Below are positions 1-9,865 of a DNA stretch of 64,000 nucleotides, in pieces (the stretch's first letter is position 1; every line of letters starts with the position of its first letter). The notes beneath the pieces were generated by a model, which saw only the letters and a program-made list of their open reading frames with translations, was not told where the DNA came from and searched no databases. The position numbers were made by a program, and so were the translations under genes. The stretch comes from Tupaia tana (taxonomy: Eukaryota; Chordata; Mammalia; Scandentia; Tupaiidae): positions 11,467,662 to 11,531,661 of the forward strand of contig JAKSZU010000002.1 of NCBI GenBank assembly GCA_026018925.1, read 5' to 3'.

Positions 1-244
1 TGTGATCCCAATGGGAAAAGAGCATACAAAGGTTTGATACAGCTAACTACCTATAGGATTTGAGACTATATCAGAGAAAAGGGAAAAACCAGTCTAGAAG
101 TTTCAATGAATAGGGAAAACAGAACTCAAAGTTTAGAGAACCTAACGAGTCTAAAATTTGTAGGGTAGAATACCTAAAAGAAGTTTGCTATACAAAGAAG
201 TGTTCTGAGAATATGCAAAGAGGTTATCTCAATATTTGCAAGCA

Positions 245-511
245 GGGACCAGCAATTGGCGTAATGGCTATGTTGCTGGACTCCCATTTAGTTGGTCATG
301 GTTCGTGTCATGGACCCGGTGGCTAAAACTCATGCTGGGCATGTGTGTGTGCGTGCCCAAGATCCTGAGAGGAGAATGGAGGAAAAGGGATTGTGGCATG
401 GCCATCCCCCCGGGGGGTGATTTCTTGCTTTCTATCTCTCTGTCTCTCTCTCTCTGTCTTTCTGGTGGTGCCCTGTAGCAAAAACCTCTCCACCAAAAAA
501 AAAAAAAAAAA
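245..511 (+). mobile_element. tRNA-derived SINE, family A (full length)
   Basis: This copy defines family A. The tRNA-like head starts GGGACCAGCA, with an A box around 'ggcgtaatggcta' and a degenerate B box 'ggttcgtgtc'. A roughly 200-bp tRNA-unrelated body follows: 'cccaagatcctgagagga', 'gattgtggcatggcca', a G-rich 'ccccccgggggg' hairpin, a CT-rich tract and 'ccctgtagcaaaaacctctc'. It ends in an A-tail (495-511). The Pol III head and A-tail imply L1-driven retroposition. Confidence 0.9.
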
Positions 512-835
512 TTTACATGCACATACATGGGATTAAGAATTCCCAAAGCTCCCACAGAGTTGGAAAAATCGCATTCCCAAAAGACAAAATGGAGAGACCT
601 TGTAACATACGAGGCATCTGGTATAGTCATGAGAAGACTAATGTCATCATGGGGGGGATAAACTGTTCATAAAATTATGGAATTTCTGGACCCAATCAGC
701 AAAGCTGAAAAGCAATCCTCAAAAGAACCAATTGATCCCAGGTAACTTAACTGTGGCCTGTATAAAGTCAAACACTCTTTAATGGAATACTACAAATCCA
801 GCATCTAAAAACAAAATGTACAATGTCCAGAATCC

Positions 836-840
<5 letters not shown>

Positions 841-890
<50 letters not shown>
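841..890 (+). repeat. Poly(A) tract, about 50 A
   Basis: An almost perfect A homopolymer lies between two blocks of L1 sequence with no SINE body before it. It is probably an expanded A-rich L1 segment rather than a retroposon tail, and its length may vary or be an assembly artefact. Confidence 0.9.
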
Positions 891-894
<4 letters not shown>

Positions 895-979
895 ACCAGG
901 GGTGAAAAGAATTAGGGGACTATGAACCATAATCAGGAAAAAATTTTATCAATTGAAAAGTATCTAAAAATGACAAATA

Positions 980-1342
980 TTAGGTAGTAGGGAAAGTCAT
1001 GATGCTTTTTTTTTTTTTTTTTTTTTTTTTGAGAGGCTTTTGCTATAGGGTGCATGCACTCGCCAGAAAGACAAAGAGAGACAGAGAGACAGAAAGCAAG
1101 AAATCACCCCCCAGGGGGGATAGCCATGCCACAATCCCTTCTCCTCCATTCTCCTCTCAGGATCTTGGACACTCATGCACGTGTGCCCAGCGTGACTTTA
1201 AGCCACTGGGCCTGGGACTCAAACCACAGTTGACTTCATGGGAGGCCAGCGACATAGCCATTACACCACCTGCTAGTCCCAGGCATGATGGATTTTTAAC
1301 ATAGAAAAATAAGTCACAACTTTTCTGACAACCCAATATAAT
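980..1342. mobile_element. Mariner-type palindromic MITE, split by a SINE
   Basis: The left arm (980-1004, 'taggtagtagggaaagtcat') and right arm (1284-1340, ending 'cttttctgacaacccaata') form the ~80-bp palindrome seen repeatedly in this window. A family A SINE (1005-1283) separates them. Ends of the type TTRGGT...AAAGTCATGA and flanking TA fit a Tc1/mariner non-autonomous element. Confidence 0.75.
1005..1283 (-). mobile_element. SINE family A, inserted in the MITE
   Basis: Antisense copy: T-tract at 1005-1030, 'tttgctataggg', CT/GA tract, 'ccccccaggggggat', and head complement ending 'ctgctagtccc'. The duplication CATGATG flanks it at 998-1004 and 1284-1290, which is the MITE loop sequence. 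Confidence 0.9.
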
Positions 1343-1870
1343 AAAATTAGCAGGCAAGAAGTTTAGCTACTATTACAAACATGCTCCTATGTCCTAGAAA
1401 GTAGAAGGAAGTATACTCATAGTAAGGAGAGAAATGAATGTTGAAAAATTCCAAATAGAAAATATAGAAAATATAATATCTTAAGTAAACATACACTGGA
1501 GGGATTAACAACTGATTAGACAAAATGGAGGAGGAAGAAAGGCAGTGATCTTCATAAAATATCAATAGAAACTATCCATATTTGAGACTACAGAGAAAAA
1601 AATGGGTAGATTATCAGTGACCTATGGGACCACGTCAGGTGGTCCAACATTGGAGAAATTGGGATTGCCCATTCACACAAAGCAGATACTGAAGAGAGAT
1701 GAAATAAAATTTGAAAACTTTTAGAAGATTGGAAGTAACTAAAAAGTAATTTAAAGAAAGGGTTAGGGCTGAGAATGAGGGAAAAAATGATTCATGCTCA
1801 TCCAGTCTTTCCTTGAAACACAGAGATGGGCCATGTCCTCCTAAAGGAGAACTTTAAAGTATTGGCACTC

Positions 1871-3775
1871 AGTTTAATACAATACTGAAAAATTTATTTG
1901 TATTCATATGTATATTATACATGCTCTGCCACTTTTTTGAGGGTGGGAGCAGAAACTAAATTAAACTCACAATACCTTCAGCATCATCAATAGTATTATC
2001 TTGGCATTCATGCCAATACCCTTAATTATTCACCTCATTATCATCTTAAGTCCTTTGTGATATGAAAATAGGTGTACGTCAGTACTTTTTTGAGTAGACT
2101 ATCTACAAAAGTATAAAGAATCCCTTGAGTATAAGACGGCTATGAAGATACACAAAGAATTATAAAATCCAGTATGAAGTGAAGTGACACAAAGGGTCAG
2201 ACACAGGCAGAGGTAAAAAACTGTGAACAGAGGTTTACGATGAAACAGGAGATAAGTAATGCCAATTCCAGGATAAAGAGAATCAGTATTTCAGTACCAC
2301 AGAGCCACAAAGATCACACAGCATCACAGTGACCTCCACCCATGGGCCATCATCGGTTTGGCCAAAGCTAGCTTTTGGACAAAAGATTGTTCTCCCATTT
2401 TAGCTGTGAACTCATGCTACAGTTTAGGTGTAATAAAGAAGAAACGTGCATCTGCCTCTGAGGAGATTAGTAAAAAGAGTAAGAACATTTCCAATCCATA
2501 CATAGAAATGATATAAAATATTTCTAAGTACCAATTGCTCTGAAGTGGCCCATCTCAAAGAAGAGAAAGTGCTTGTGGGACTCCTGTGTGCTGATTTAAG
2601 CATTATGAATCTACCAGGTTTCTGAATAAATGCCACTTAATACAGATACCCAAATGTAGACAAGTCCATTATAATTTTGACAAGTTAATGTCACTAATGA
2701 CTTCATTTATAAAAAAGGGCCTTTGCAAGATATTTTATTTAAAAAAAAAAAAAGAATTAGGTATTTGATTGATTTTAAGTCACTAAGTAAATCCAGAAAA
2801 ATAGAAAATCAGGATTACTGTTAGAATAAAAGCTTTGGCCTTAATAATATGGTTTTGAACATTCAATTTGGAATTTCATTAAGATTCAATTCTGGCATTC
2901 CAAAATTCAATGACTTCCTCCAGCTTCCCAGTAAAAGCGATAATTTCTAAGACTACAAACCACAGTTTCTTTCTAACCTTGTGTTTTTCATGATAATTTA
3001 GGGAAAAAAAAGAGAAATTGAGAAACATATTATGACAGGTAATCATTTGCAAACACACAACTCTTTCAACGCCTGCCATGTTCGGCTTCGTTTTATAGCA
3101 TCTGTCTTGGCAATATAAATTGTGCTTGGCTGCAGAGGTGTGAGGTGCAGTACAGTAAAGAAAAACAATCGTGACAACTGAAAAATAAAGCACAATGTGT
3201 GAGCAAGAGTGTGCGTGTGCACATGCGGATGTTTGTGTTGAGTTCAGAATAGAGAAGCTCTCTGCTTTTCAGGCATTCTTTCAAAGGAGAATGATGTTAT
3301 TTTGGTTGGCTTCCTTGTTTTCTTTACAGCAAAGCAATGCCACTAGAGGAATGAGACAACTGTCATATCTCTGAGGGTTGCCAAACAACCTCAAACCAGT
3401 CCAAAAGGAGCTCCCTCAGCAGTTCCACAAAAGAAGGCAATTTAGTCCACCACGCACAGATTGATTGTGTCAGTAATATGTACTATTCTAAAAGTTGTGT
3501 TTTTCTAAATAATAGCCTATATGTCACATGAATTACTTTTTAAAGCAGTAGCATAGGACTACTAGAAAATTATATATGATATTATTACTGTTCAAACTCA
3601 AGATGGTATACTCACATTTTTGCAAACTAATTTTCACGCTGCTTCCAAAGCATTTCACTCAAGACATATGTTAAAAATGGTAAATTTTATGAATTTTTAA
3701 ACAAGTCTAAAGAATCTCAAATCCAAAACTTTGAAAGTATATACTTGAATCTCAGAAATAAAATCACATTTACTT
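1871..3775. other. No recognisable feature
   Basis: AT-rich unique-looking sequence. The short open frames at 2424-2636 and 2879-3284 show no domain, signal peptide or codon bias. It may hold old repeats too diverged for me to name. Confidence 0.6.
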
Positions 3776-3958
3776 GGGGCCAGCAAGTGTTGTGGTGGTT
3801 AAGGGCACTGGACTCCCACATGATCTACTGCAGTTCAAGTCCTGGACCCGGTGGCTTGCTTTCTCATTTTCCCTCTTTCTCTCTCTCTCCCTGACCGCCC
3901 CTCACTCTGGTCAACTTAAAATAAATAAATAAAGTTAAATAAAATAATTATTTAAAAA
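3776..3958 (+). mobile_element. tRNA-derived SINE, family B (short form)
   Basis: This copy defines family B. The head is GGGGCCAGCA with A box 'tgttgtggtggttaaggg' and B box 'agttcaagtcc'. Then comes 'ggcttgctttctcattttc', a CT tract and an A-rich tail with repeated AATAAA ('aaaataaataaataaagtta'). It is shorter than family A because the ~130-bp 'gcccaagatcc' body is missing. The tail resembles T+ class SINEs that carry a polyadenylation signal. Confidence 0.85.
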
Positions 3959-4708
3959 TCGTATTTTCTTAATGTTTCATTTTTTAATGGGTTTTGGCGA
4001 ATCAAGTTAAATATACCTGGAATCCTTCAACTGTGCAAATCGTAGTTAACTCCATTCAAAGAAACACACTAGATCAACCTAGTGTGTTCACTTGTTTTGC
4101 TGTTTAATTAATATTTAAGGTAATTATTTGAATTTCAATATATATTGTTTTATGGATTATATATTTTTAAATGACAAAAATTGAAAGAAGTAAAATGTCC
4201 TTGATTTAGAGACAATACATGTAAACTGCTTGTGGGAATCAACGTGGATAGTAAATAAACATAAAAAACAACCAGATTACTTAAAAATGAATTTTTGCCA
4301 TTGTTTTGGTATATTTTGCTTAAATGGTGAATGATGTAGGAAGGAGGAGGAGTCAAGCAGGGTTAACACAGGACGGTAAACACACAAAGAACAGTCATAA
4401 AGGAGTTGCGGCCCATCACTCTAATATTAGAGGGAAGTAACCTATTTCTCCAGAGAGTCTTGAAGGAGAGTTTATCTAACCACATTTGTGTGTTATCTGG
4501 TCTGAAAACAGCACACCCATAGGAGGTTATCATCAAACCCTTTTCATAAACGTAGTTTGTAACACAGCACAGGGGAGCTGTCGGTTTGGCTATTGACTTA
4601 AACAGTCGGTGTAACTAAGAGTACACAAACACGTGACCGCACATATTGATATTCATGTCTAAGCTACTTAAGTGATTTTAGTTCACAAACTAAGATATGA
4701 AATGACAA
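3959..4708. other. No recognisable feature
   Basis: AT-rich sequence with no gene, no clear repeat family and no structured element that I can identify. Confidence 0.55.
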
Positions 4709-4888
4709 GGCCTGGCCTCATAGCGCAGTTACGCACAGGGATTTCTGTGCATAGGGAGATGGATCCCACATAGCCGATCATTGTTCAAATGCCAGCCCCA
4801 GGGGCTTAAAAGACACAATAGGCACATGAGCGGGCATGCCCCAAATCCTAAAGGGAGAAAGCGGGACGGAGAGAGGGAGAGACAGAGG
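4709..4888 (+). mobile_element. Diverged tRNA-derived SINE, A-related
   Basis: The head 'ggcctggcctcatagcgcag' is followed by a B-box-like 'tgttcaaatgcc', then 'gcatgccccaaatcctaaag' and a GA-rich tract. The 'tgccccaaatcc' motif ties it to family A. The purine tract on this strand is unusual for the family. Confidence 0.6.
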
Positions 4889-5096
4889 TTATTTTTCATA
4901 GAGTCTTATCATATCACGATACAGTAACTGCAAGGCTCCTGTCCCAGCTCCCCAGTTAGCAAGGACCACAGATACCACAGCGTCCGGCCTGTTCCAGTAG
5001 GGTTGGGAATTGAACCCAGGCCCTCTAAGTGGCCTCAGCCACCACATAGTGGCATTCTCCAACTCGTACCACCATAGTTGGACCCAGAGATTACTC
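4889..5096 (-). mobile_element. Possible antisense tRNA-derived SINE, other family
   Basis: Read on the minus strand it starts 'gggtccaactatggtgg' and contains 'gggttcaattcccaac', a good tRNA B box, about 80 bases in. The body does not match families A, B or C. Confidence 0.4.
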
Positions 5097-5152
5097 TTTT
5101 TTGAAAATCTTCAACCACATTACCCAGGCTGTTAGGTACCCTTTCACTCTAC

Positions 5153-5229
5153 TAGGTCATCGGGAAAGTCATGATGTATTTTTCTGTTTCTCTAAGCAAA
5201 AATGGATCATGACTTTACCAACAACCCAA
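5153..5229. mobile_element. Mariner-type palindromic MITE
   Basis: Imperfect palindrome of about 78 bp: left 'taggtcatcgggaaagtcat', right 'atcatgactttaccaacaac' then CCAA. There is no room for a transposase, so it must have been mobilised in trans. Confidence 0.8.
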
Positions 5230-5679
5230 CAGTTACACAAATTGTCTTCATGTTTTTATTGCAAAACTGACTAGATTACCCAGTTGTCTCCATCTTGTCT
5301 TGAGCTCCATATGTAAATAAAGCCAACACCATCAACCTAGGGCTGTCACAGAGCCTGATGTCCAATTTATACTTGGGTTATTTCAATGAAGGAATGGTAT
5401 GGCTTGCCTGGTTAGGATCACTTTATTAGACCAAGAGGAAGTCTCAGGAGTATTATAAATGGAAGTAAGATGAGATGCAGGTTGGGAGAGATAGGCCTTA
5501 GCAAATAAATCAATGGAATCAACCCTGGAAGTCAATGAACTGCTTACCATCCTGTAATTATGGTCATTAAAAAAAGTTTTATTGAAAGAAAAGTCTGTTA
5601 ATTCTGTACATAGATGAATACAAGTAAAATTTAATTCCTTCTCTTGAGAGATTATATCACTATTGGGAAAACAAATATG
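5230..5679. other. No recognisable feature
   Basis: Unique-looking sequence. The 101-codon minus-strand frame at 5383-5688 has no recognisable protein features. Confidence 0.5.
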
Positions 5680-6070
5680 TGATCTCATGAAAGCAGAGTA
5701 GAATAGTGGTTACCAGAACCTGGGACAGGTGGGGTGAGGAAAGGAGATAGGAAAGGCTGAGTAATGGCCACAAAATCAGCTACATAGGAGGAGTAAGTCT
5801 ATTGTTCTATAGCACAGTAGGGTGACTATAGTTAACCACTGATTATTGCATACTCCAAAATAGCTAGAAAGGATCATTTTGAATGTTCCCAGCACAAAGA
5901 CATGGTAAATGCTTGAGGTAAACAACATGCTACTTGCTCTGATTTGATCATTATACATTGTATATAGGTAAAAATATCACTCTGTACCCCTTAATATGTA
6001 CAATTATTATGAAATACATAAAATTATTTTGTGTCAATTAAAAATAAAAATAATTTAAAAAGAAGAATAG
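5680..6070 (+). mobile_element. L1 3' UTR and tail (L1MA/L1PB-like)
   Basis: Characteristic L1 3' end: 'gtggttaccagaacctggga', later 'gggtgactatagttaacca', then 'catcactctgtacccc'-type sequence at 5975-5990, 'atatgtacaattattatg' and 'gtgtcaattaaaaataaa'. ORF2 is absent, so this is a 5'-truncated copy. Confidence 0.8.
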
Positions 6071-6076
6071 CTATAG

Positions 6077-6315
6077 GTCAGCCAAGTGGTGTGGTGGTTA
6101 AGGCAAATTGGACCCTACATGGCCAAATGCATAATTCCAGTCCCAGATCTGGCAGCTCACAAAACATGCCAAGCACGTGTGTGTGTGTGTGTGTGTGTGC
6201 ACGTGCACGCGCTCAAAATCCTGAGAGAAGAGCAGAGCAGAGATCATGGTCATCCTCCATGGGAGGTGCTTTCTCACTTTCTCTCTCTCTCTCCAGTGAG
6301 TACACACATACTCTC
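6077..6315 (+). mobile_element. SINE family A-prime (diverged)
   Basis: Head 'gtcagccaagtggtgtggtg' then 'gttaaggcaa', diverged B box 'ataattccagtccc', a (GT)n expansion at 6177-6200 inside the body, 'tcaaaatcctgagagaagag', and a CT tract leading into the TA-rich microsatellite. Confidence 0.75.
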
Positions 6316-6435
6316 TCTCTCTCTATATATATATATACAAACATATGTGTACATGTACACATATACATATACATATATATGTGTACATGTACACATATAC
6401 ATATATATATACATGTGTATATTTGTGTGTGCGTG

Positions 6436-6475
<40 letters not shown>
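6316..6475. repeat. Compound microsatellite (TA/TATG/GTAC, then (TA)n)
   Basis: Alternating 'acatatacatat' and 'gtgtacatgtacac' blocks, then about 18 perfect TA units (6440-6473). It grew from the tail of the preceding SINE. The open frames here are repeat artefacts. Confidence 0.9.
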
Positions 6476-6477
<2 letters not shown>

Positions 6478-6639
6478 ACATAAAAATAGCTACATTTCAA
6501 GACAGAATTGCATTAATGATAAATAGAACAAGAAGGTATGCACTATGAGAGTGCAGATGATAGAGATGTTATTTGCCATCTGAATAGTCCAGGATAATAT
6601 AAACAGTAGAGTATAAGTCTTTTAAAGTAATTTACTTTT

Positions 6640-6857
6640 CTTTCTTTTTAAAATTTTTGCCAAAGGGCATATGATCTTGCTGCAGAAAGAAAGTATACCC
6701 CATGAGGAATAGTCATGCTATAATCCCTTCACTTCTCCTTCTTTCTGGGATTTTGGCACACATACATGCACCCAGCTGCCAGGTCTGGGATTAGAACCAT
6801 GCAGTTTGTCATGTGGGATCCAGCTGCCTTAACTACCATGCCACTCACTGACCCCAG
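6640..6857 (-). mobile_element. SINE family A-prime (diverged)
   Basis: The minus-strand head ends at 'actgacccc', with 'agctgccttaactaccatgc' for the A box complement. The body is 'cataatccc'-like with 'ctccttctttctgggatttt'. The tail region is eroded. Confidence 0.75.
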
Positions 6858-6998
6858 TAATTAATTTTTCTAGTTTTCATTAAGTAACAAATTTTTCTAC
6901 TTCTTATAAGGTAAAATTCTTCCTTTCTATTGTACAGTTATACAAATTTTGACAAACTAATATCATGATATAACCACCATCAAAATCAAGTTAAAGAG

Positions 6999-7182
6999 GG
7001 CAGACCGTGGCATGCTCTCTGAGGTAGACTCATGTGGAAGTTGCAGTTTGCATCTGGAGACCTCCCTGAGTATGCCGGGCACATATGAGTCCATGATCTA
7101 GGCTGACTGACACTGGGGGTGGATTGTGTTATTGAGACCTTATTGAGGGGTGCTGTTTCTCTTGCTTATGAAAGTATAGACA
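6999..7182 (+). mobile_element. tRNA-derived SINE, family C
   Basis: Motifs shared with the other C copies: 'gactcatgtgg', a diverged B box, 'catgatctaggctgactgac', 'actgggggtggattg', and 'tctcttgcttatgaaag'. Family C has no 'cccaagatcc' block and ends in an AATAAA-plus-T-run tail in its better copies. Confidence 0.6.
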
Positions 7183-7220
7183 GATCCATCTCTTCCAAAT
7201 TTCCCTGTGCTTCTTTATAG

Positions 7221-7465
7221 GTAACTCCTACCCTGACCTCTAGTCTCTGGAGACCACTATCTCTATAAGGTAACTCCTATCCTGACCTCTAGTCTCTGGA
7301 GACCACTGTCCCTATAAGGTAACTCCTACCCTGACAGCTAGTCTCTGGAGACCACTATCTCTATAAGGTAACTCCTATCCTGACCTCTAGTCTCTGGAGA
7401 CCACTGTCCCTATAAGGTAACTCCTACCCTGACCGCTAGTCTCTGGAGACCACTGTCCCTATAGG
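7221..7465. repeat. 49-bp minisatellite, five copies
   Basis: Copies start at 7221, 7270, 7319, 7368 and 7417, exactly 49 bp apart; each begins GTAACTCCTA and contains 'agtctctggagaccact'. Copies alternate between ending 'atctctataag' and 'gtccctataag', so the working unit may be a 98-bp dimer. The unit is itself L1 3' UTR sequence (complement). Confidence 0.95.
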
Positions 7466-8067
7466 TTAACCTTTCTGGAAACTAGTAGCCTTTGAGTATG
7501 TCTTGCTTCATGCAGCAGGTTGCATCTGAGATTAATCTATGTTGTGAGCATTAACACTTCATTCTCTTCTATGGTTGTTTAGTGTTCCACTGTACATGAA
7601 ATTTCATCATATGCACCGTGGTCTGTGTATCCTCTCACCATTTGAAAGACATTTGGGTGGTTTCTGGTTTGGGTTATCAAGGACAAAGCTACTTTAACCA
7701 TAGTATATAGATTTCTGGGTGAGCATTAGTTTTCATTTCACTTGGATAAATATCCAGGAGTGTAAGTGTTGGTCTCATTGAGTCAGTGTGTATTTAAATG
7801 TCTGGACACTTACACACCCATGAGTAATTCCAATTCCAGGTGTTCCGCATACTGATTATAGTTTGATTTTTGAATGACAATTCTAATACGTGGGTAATGG
7901 TACCTTGTTTTGGTTTTAATTTGCTCCCCTTTTGACTAATGATGTTGAGTATCTTGTCCTGTGTCTACTTGCTATCTTTCCAACTTTGGTGAGGAATGTA
8001 TTAAAATATTTTACTTATTATTACTTTTTTTTCTTATTTTTTCAGTCTTCAGAATTATTCGGATCTA

Positions 8068-8297
8068 GGGGCCAGCAGATGGAATAATGGTTACATCGCT
8101 GGACTCCCATGTAGTCAACCACAGTTCGAGTCCTGGACTTGGTGGCTTAAAACTCATACCAGTAGCATGTGAGAAGGGATTGCAGCATGCCTATACCCCC
8201 CAGGGGGTGATTTCCTTCTTACTGTCTCTCTGTCTCTCTCTGTCTCTCCACTGAGCACACACGCCCTATAACAAAAATCTCTCTAAAGAAAAAACTA
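8068..8297 (+). mobile_element. SINE family A with internal deletion
   Basis: Good head with B box 'cagttcgagtcc'. After 'gtagcatgtg' it jumps straight to 'agaagggattgcagcatg', so the 'cccaagatcctgagagga' part of the body is missing. Confidence 0.85.
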
Positions 8298-8440
8298 ATT
8301 ACTCAGATCTTCTGAATAAAAATATTTATCAGATATATAATTTGTGAACATTTTCTCTAGTCTTGAGTTTATCTTTTCATGATCACAGTATCTTTTGAAG
8401 GATTATTATTTTGATAGAGTCCAATTTATATTTTTTAGAG

Positions 8441-8693
8441 GTTTTTTTTTTTTTTTTTCCTTAGAGCGTGTGCATTCACTAGAGAGAAACAGAAACACTG
8501 AGAGAGAAAGTGAGAAATCACACCCCAGGGGACATGGCCACGCCACAATCCCATCTCCTCCATTCTCCTCTCGGGATTTTGGGCACACATGAATATACAC
8601 TCAGCATGATTTTCAAGCCACCAGGTCCAGGTCTCAAACTACAATTGGCCATGTAGGAATCCAGCAACATAATTACTACGCCATCTGTTGGCC
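8441..8693 (-). mobile_element. SINE family A (full length)
   Basis: T-tract 8442-8458, 'ccccaggggacatggccac', 'ctcctctcgggattttgggc', head complement ending 'atctgttggccc'. It lies inside the antisense L1M. Confidence 0.88.
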
Positions 8694-8731
8694 CTTTCTT
8701 TATTTTTTAATGGATTGTGATTTCAGTTCTG

Positions 8732-8917
8732 TATTTATTTATTTATTTTAAATTATTCCACTAGTTAATTAACTAATTAATTTCAATTTGATCAAAGAGG
8801 GATAGAGTAAGAGAGAGAGAGGAAAAGTGAGAAAGCAAGTAACCAAGTCCATATCTGAACCATGGTCAGCCATGTGGGAATCCAGCGCCCCCAACCACCA
8901 CACCACCTGCTGGCCCC
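8732..8917 (-). mobile_element. SINE family B
   Basis: The minus-strand head ends 'cacctgctggcccc'. No 'cccaagatcc' body; a GA tract and an AATAAA-rich tail (complement 'atttatttatttatttta') make it family B. Confidence 0.85.
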
Positions 8918-9028
8918 TCAGTGTTAGATTTTAAAAATCTTTATTTAACCTAAAGTCACAAAGCATGCACCTATATTTTCTTTTAGAAGCTTTACAGTTT
9001 TAAGCTTTACTTTTAAGTCTATAATAGG

Positions 9029-9076
9029 GGTGTGTGTGTGTGTGTGTGTGTGCGCATTGTGTGTGTTTGTGTGTTT
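9029..9076. repeat. (TG)n microsatellite
   Basis: About 12 TG units, one interruption, then further TG/TGTT units, between L1 sequence and the 7SL-like fragment. Confidence 0.9.
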
Positions 9077-9250
9077 AGACAGAATTTCACTAGAACAATC
9101 CTCTCACCTCACAAGTAGCTAGAGCTATAGGTTTAGCCATGCCAGCCAGTTTTTCTTTTCTTTTTTTAGGATGGCCAGGTCCTATACCTGGGCTTCCCAG
9201 ATGGCCTCAGTCAGCCAAGTATCAGTGTCCAGTGCACACTACCATAGTAA
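9077..9250 (-). mobile_element. Possible 7SL-derived (FLAM/Alu-like) monomer
   Basis: The string 'gacagaatttcac', then 'aatcctctcacctcacaagt' and 'agctagagctatagg', matches the order of antisense Alu/FLAM words as I remember them, and 'cttttctttttttagga' fits the A-rich linker. The right part does not fit well. Confidence 0.35.
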
Positions 9251-9349
9251 CTGTAGAGTGATCTATAATCACTTTTTCACATAGTACAAGGTCTCAGTCA
9301 CAGTGCTTTTTCTGTATATGGATATCCAAATACTCCAACAACATTTGCA

Positions 9350-9865
9350 GATACTTGCACCCTCATCTTCACTTCAGCAATATTTCCAATAGTAAAGATA
9401 GAAAAATGATTTTAATGTCCATCAATAGATGAATAAAGAAGATGTAGTGTTTACCTACTCGTTACCACACAATGGAATATCATTCAGCCTTAAACACAGA
9501 AGGAAATCCTCCCAATTGCAACTACATGGATGACTCTGAAGAGCATAATGCTAACTGAAATAGATCGGTCACAGAAAGACAAATAGTGCAAGATTCCACT
9601 TCTATCAGGTATGTAATTAGTCAAACTCACAGAAATGGTGGTTACCAGGGATTCTGGGGAGAAGGAAATGGGGAATTGTTACTCAATGGGAAGAAAGCTT
9701 TACTTATGTGAAATGAGTAAGTCTAGAGATCTGCTCTACAACACGGCACCTAACTACAGTTAATGATATATATATTATTCACTTTAAAATGTGTAAATCA
9801 ATCATTACATATCATATTCAATCATTACACAAAAAACTGTATGTTTCCCTCTCTCATGAAAAAAT
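9350..9865 (+). mobile_element. L1 ORF2 3' end and 3' UTR
   Basis: 'gtccatcaatagatgaataa' then 'aatggaatatcattcagcct', 'ctacatggatgactctgaag', 'gctaactgaaatag', 'gtggttaccagggattctg', and a 3' UTR end at 'aaaaataaaactttaaaaa'. It is a 5'-truncated copy with degraded frames, next to the antisense L1M in tail-to-tail-like array. Confidence 0.85.

Larger units (their letters stand above)
1..1700 (+). mobile_element. Old L1 (L1M-like) 5'/ORF1 region, interrupted
   Basis: Degenerate L1 5' and ORF1-region sequence on the plus strand. The best-matching parts are 780-960 (an 'aatgtacaatgtccagaat' block followed by 'aaccataatcagg') and 1495-1660 (a 'gggattaacaactgattaga' block, then 'caatagaaactatcca', then 'gacctatgggaccacgtcag'), which resemble L1M ORF1 as I remember it. 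No open frame survives. A SINE (245-511) and a MITE with its own SINE (980-1342) were inserted later. The first 240 bases are assigned only by continuity. Confidence 0.65.
6858..9345 (-). mobile_element. Antisense L1M: ORF2 3' part and 3' UTR, heavily interrupted
   Basis: The L1 lies on the minus strand, read here as complement: 'tctggagaccactgtcccta' (3' UTR), 'gagattaatctatgttgtga', 'catttgggtggtttctgg', 'gataaatatccaggagtg', 'gactaatgatgttgagtatc', 'gtccaatttatatttttt' and 'ggatatccaaatactccaac'. These are in the right order for L1M ORF2-to-3'UTR. Inside it are SINEs at 6999, 8068, 8441, 8732 and probably 9080, plus the 7221 minisatellite. Confidence 0.85.

Noticed and set aside
6031-6548. 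Protein-coding frames rich in Tyr/Ile/His at 6.0-6.5 kb
   Set aside because: They are read through TA/GT microsatellites and a SINE.
7000-9345. Active full-length L1
   Set aside because: The antisense L1M lacks its 5' part and is broken by five SINEs, a minisatellite and many stops.
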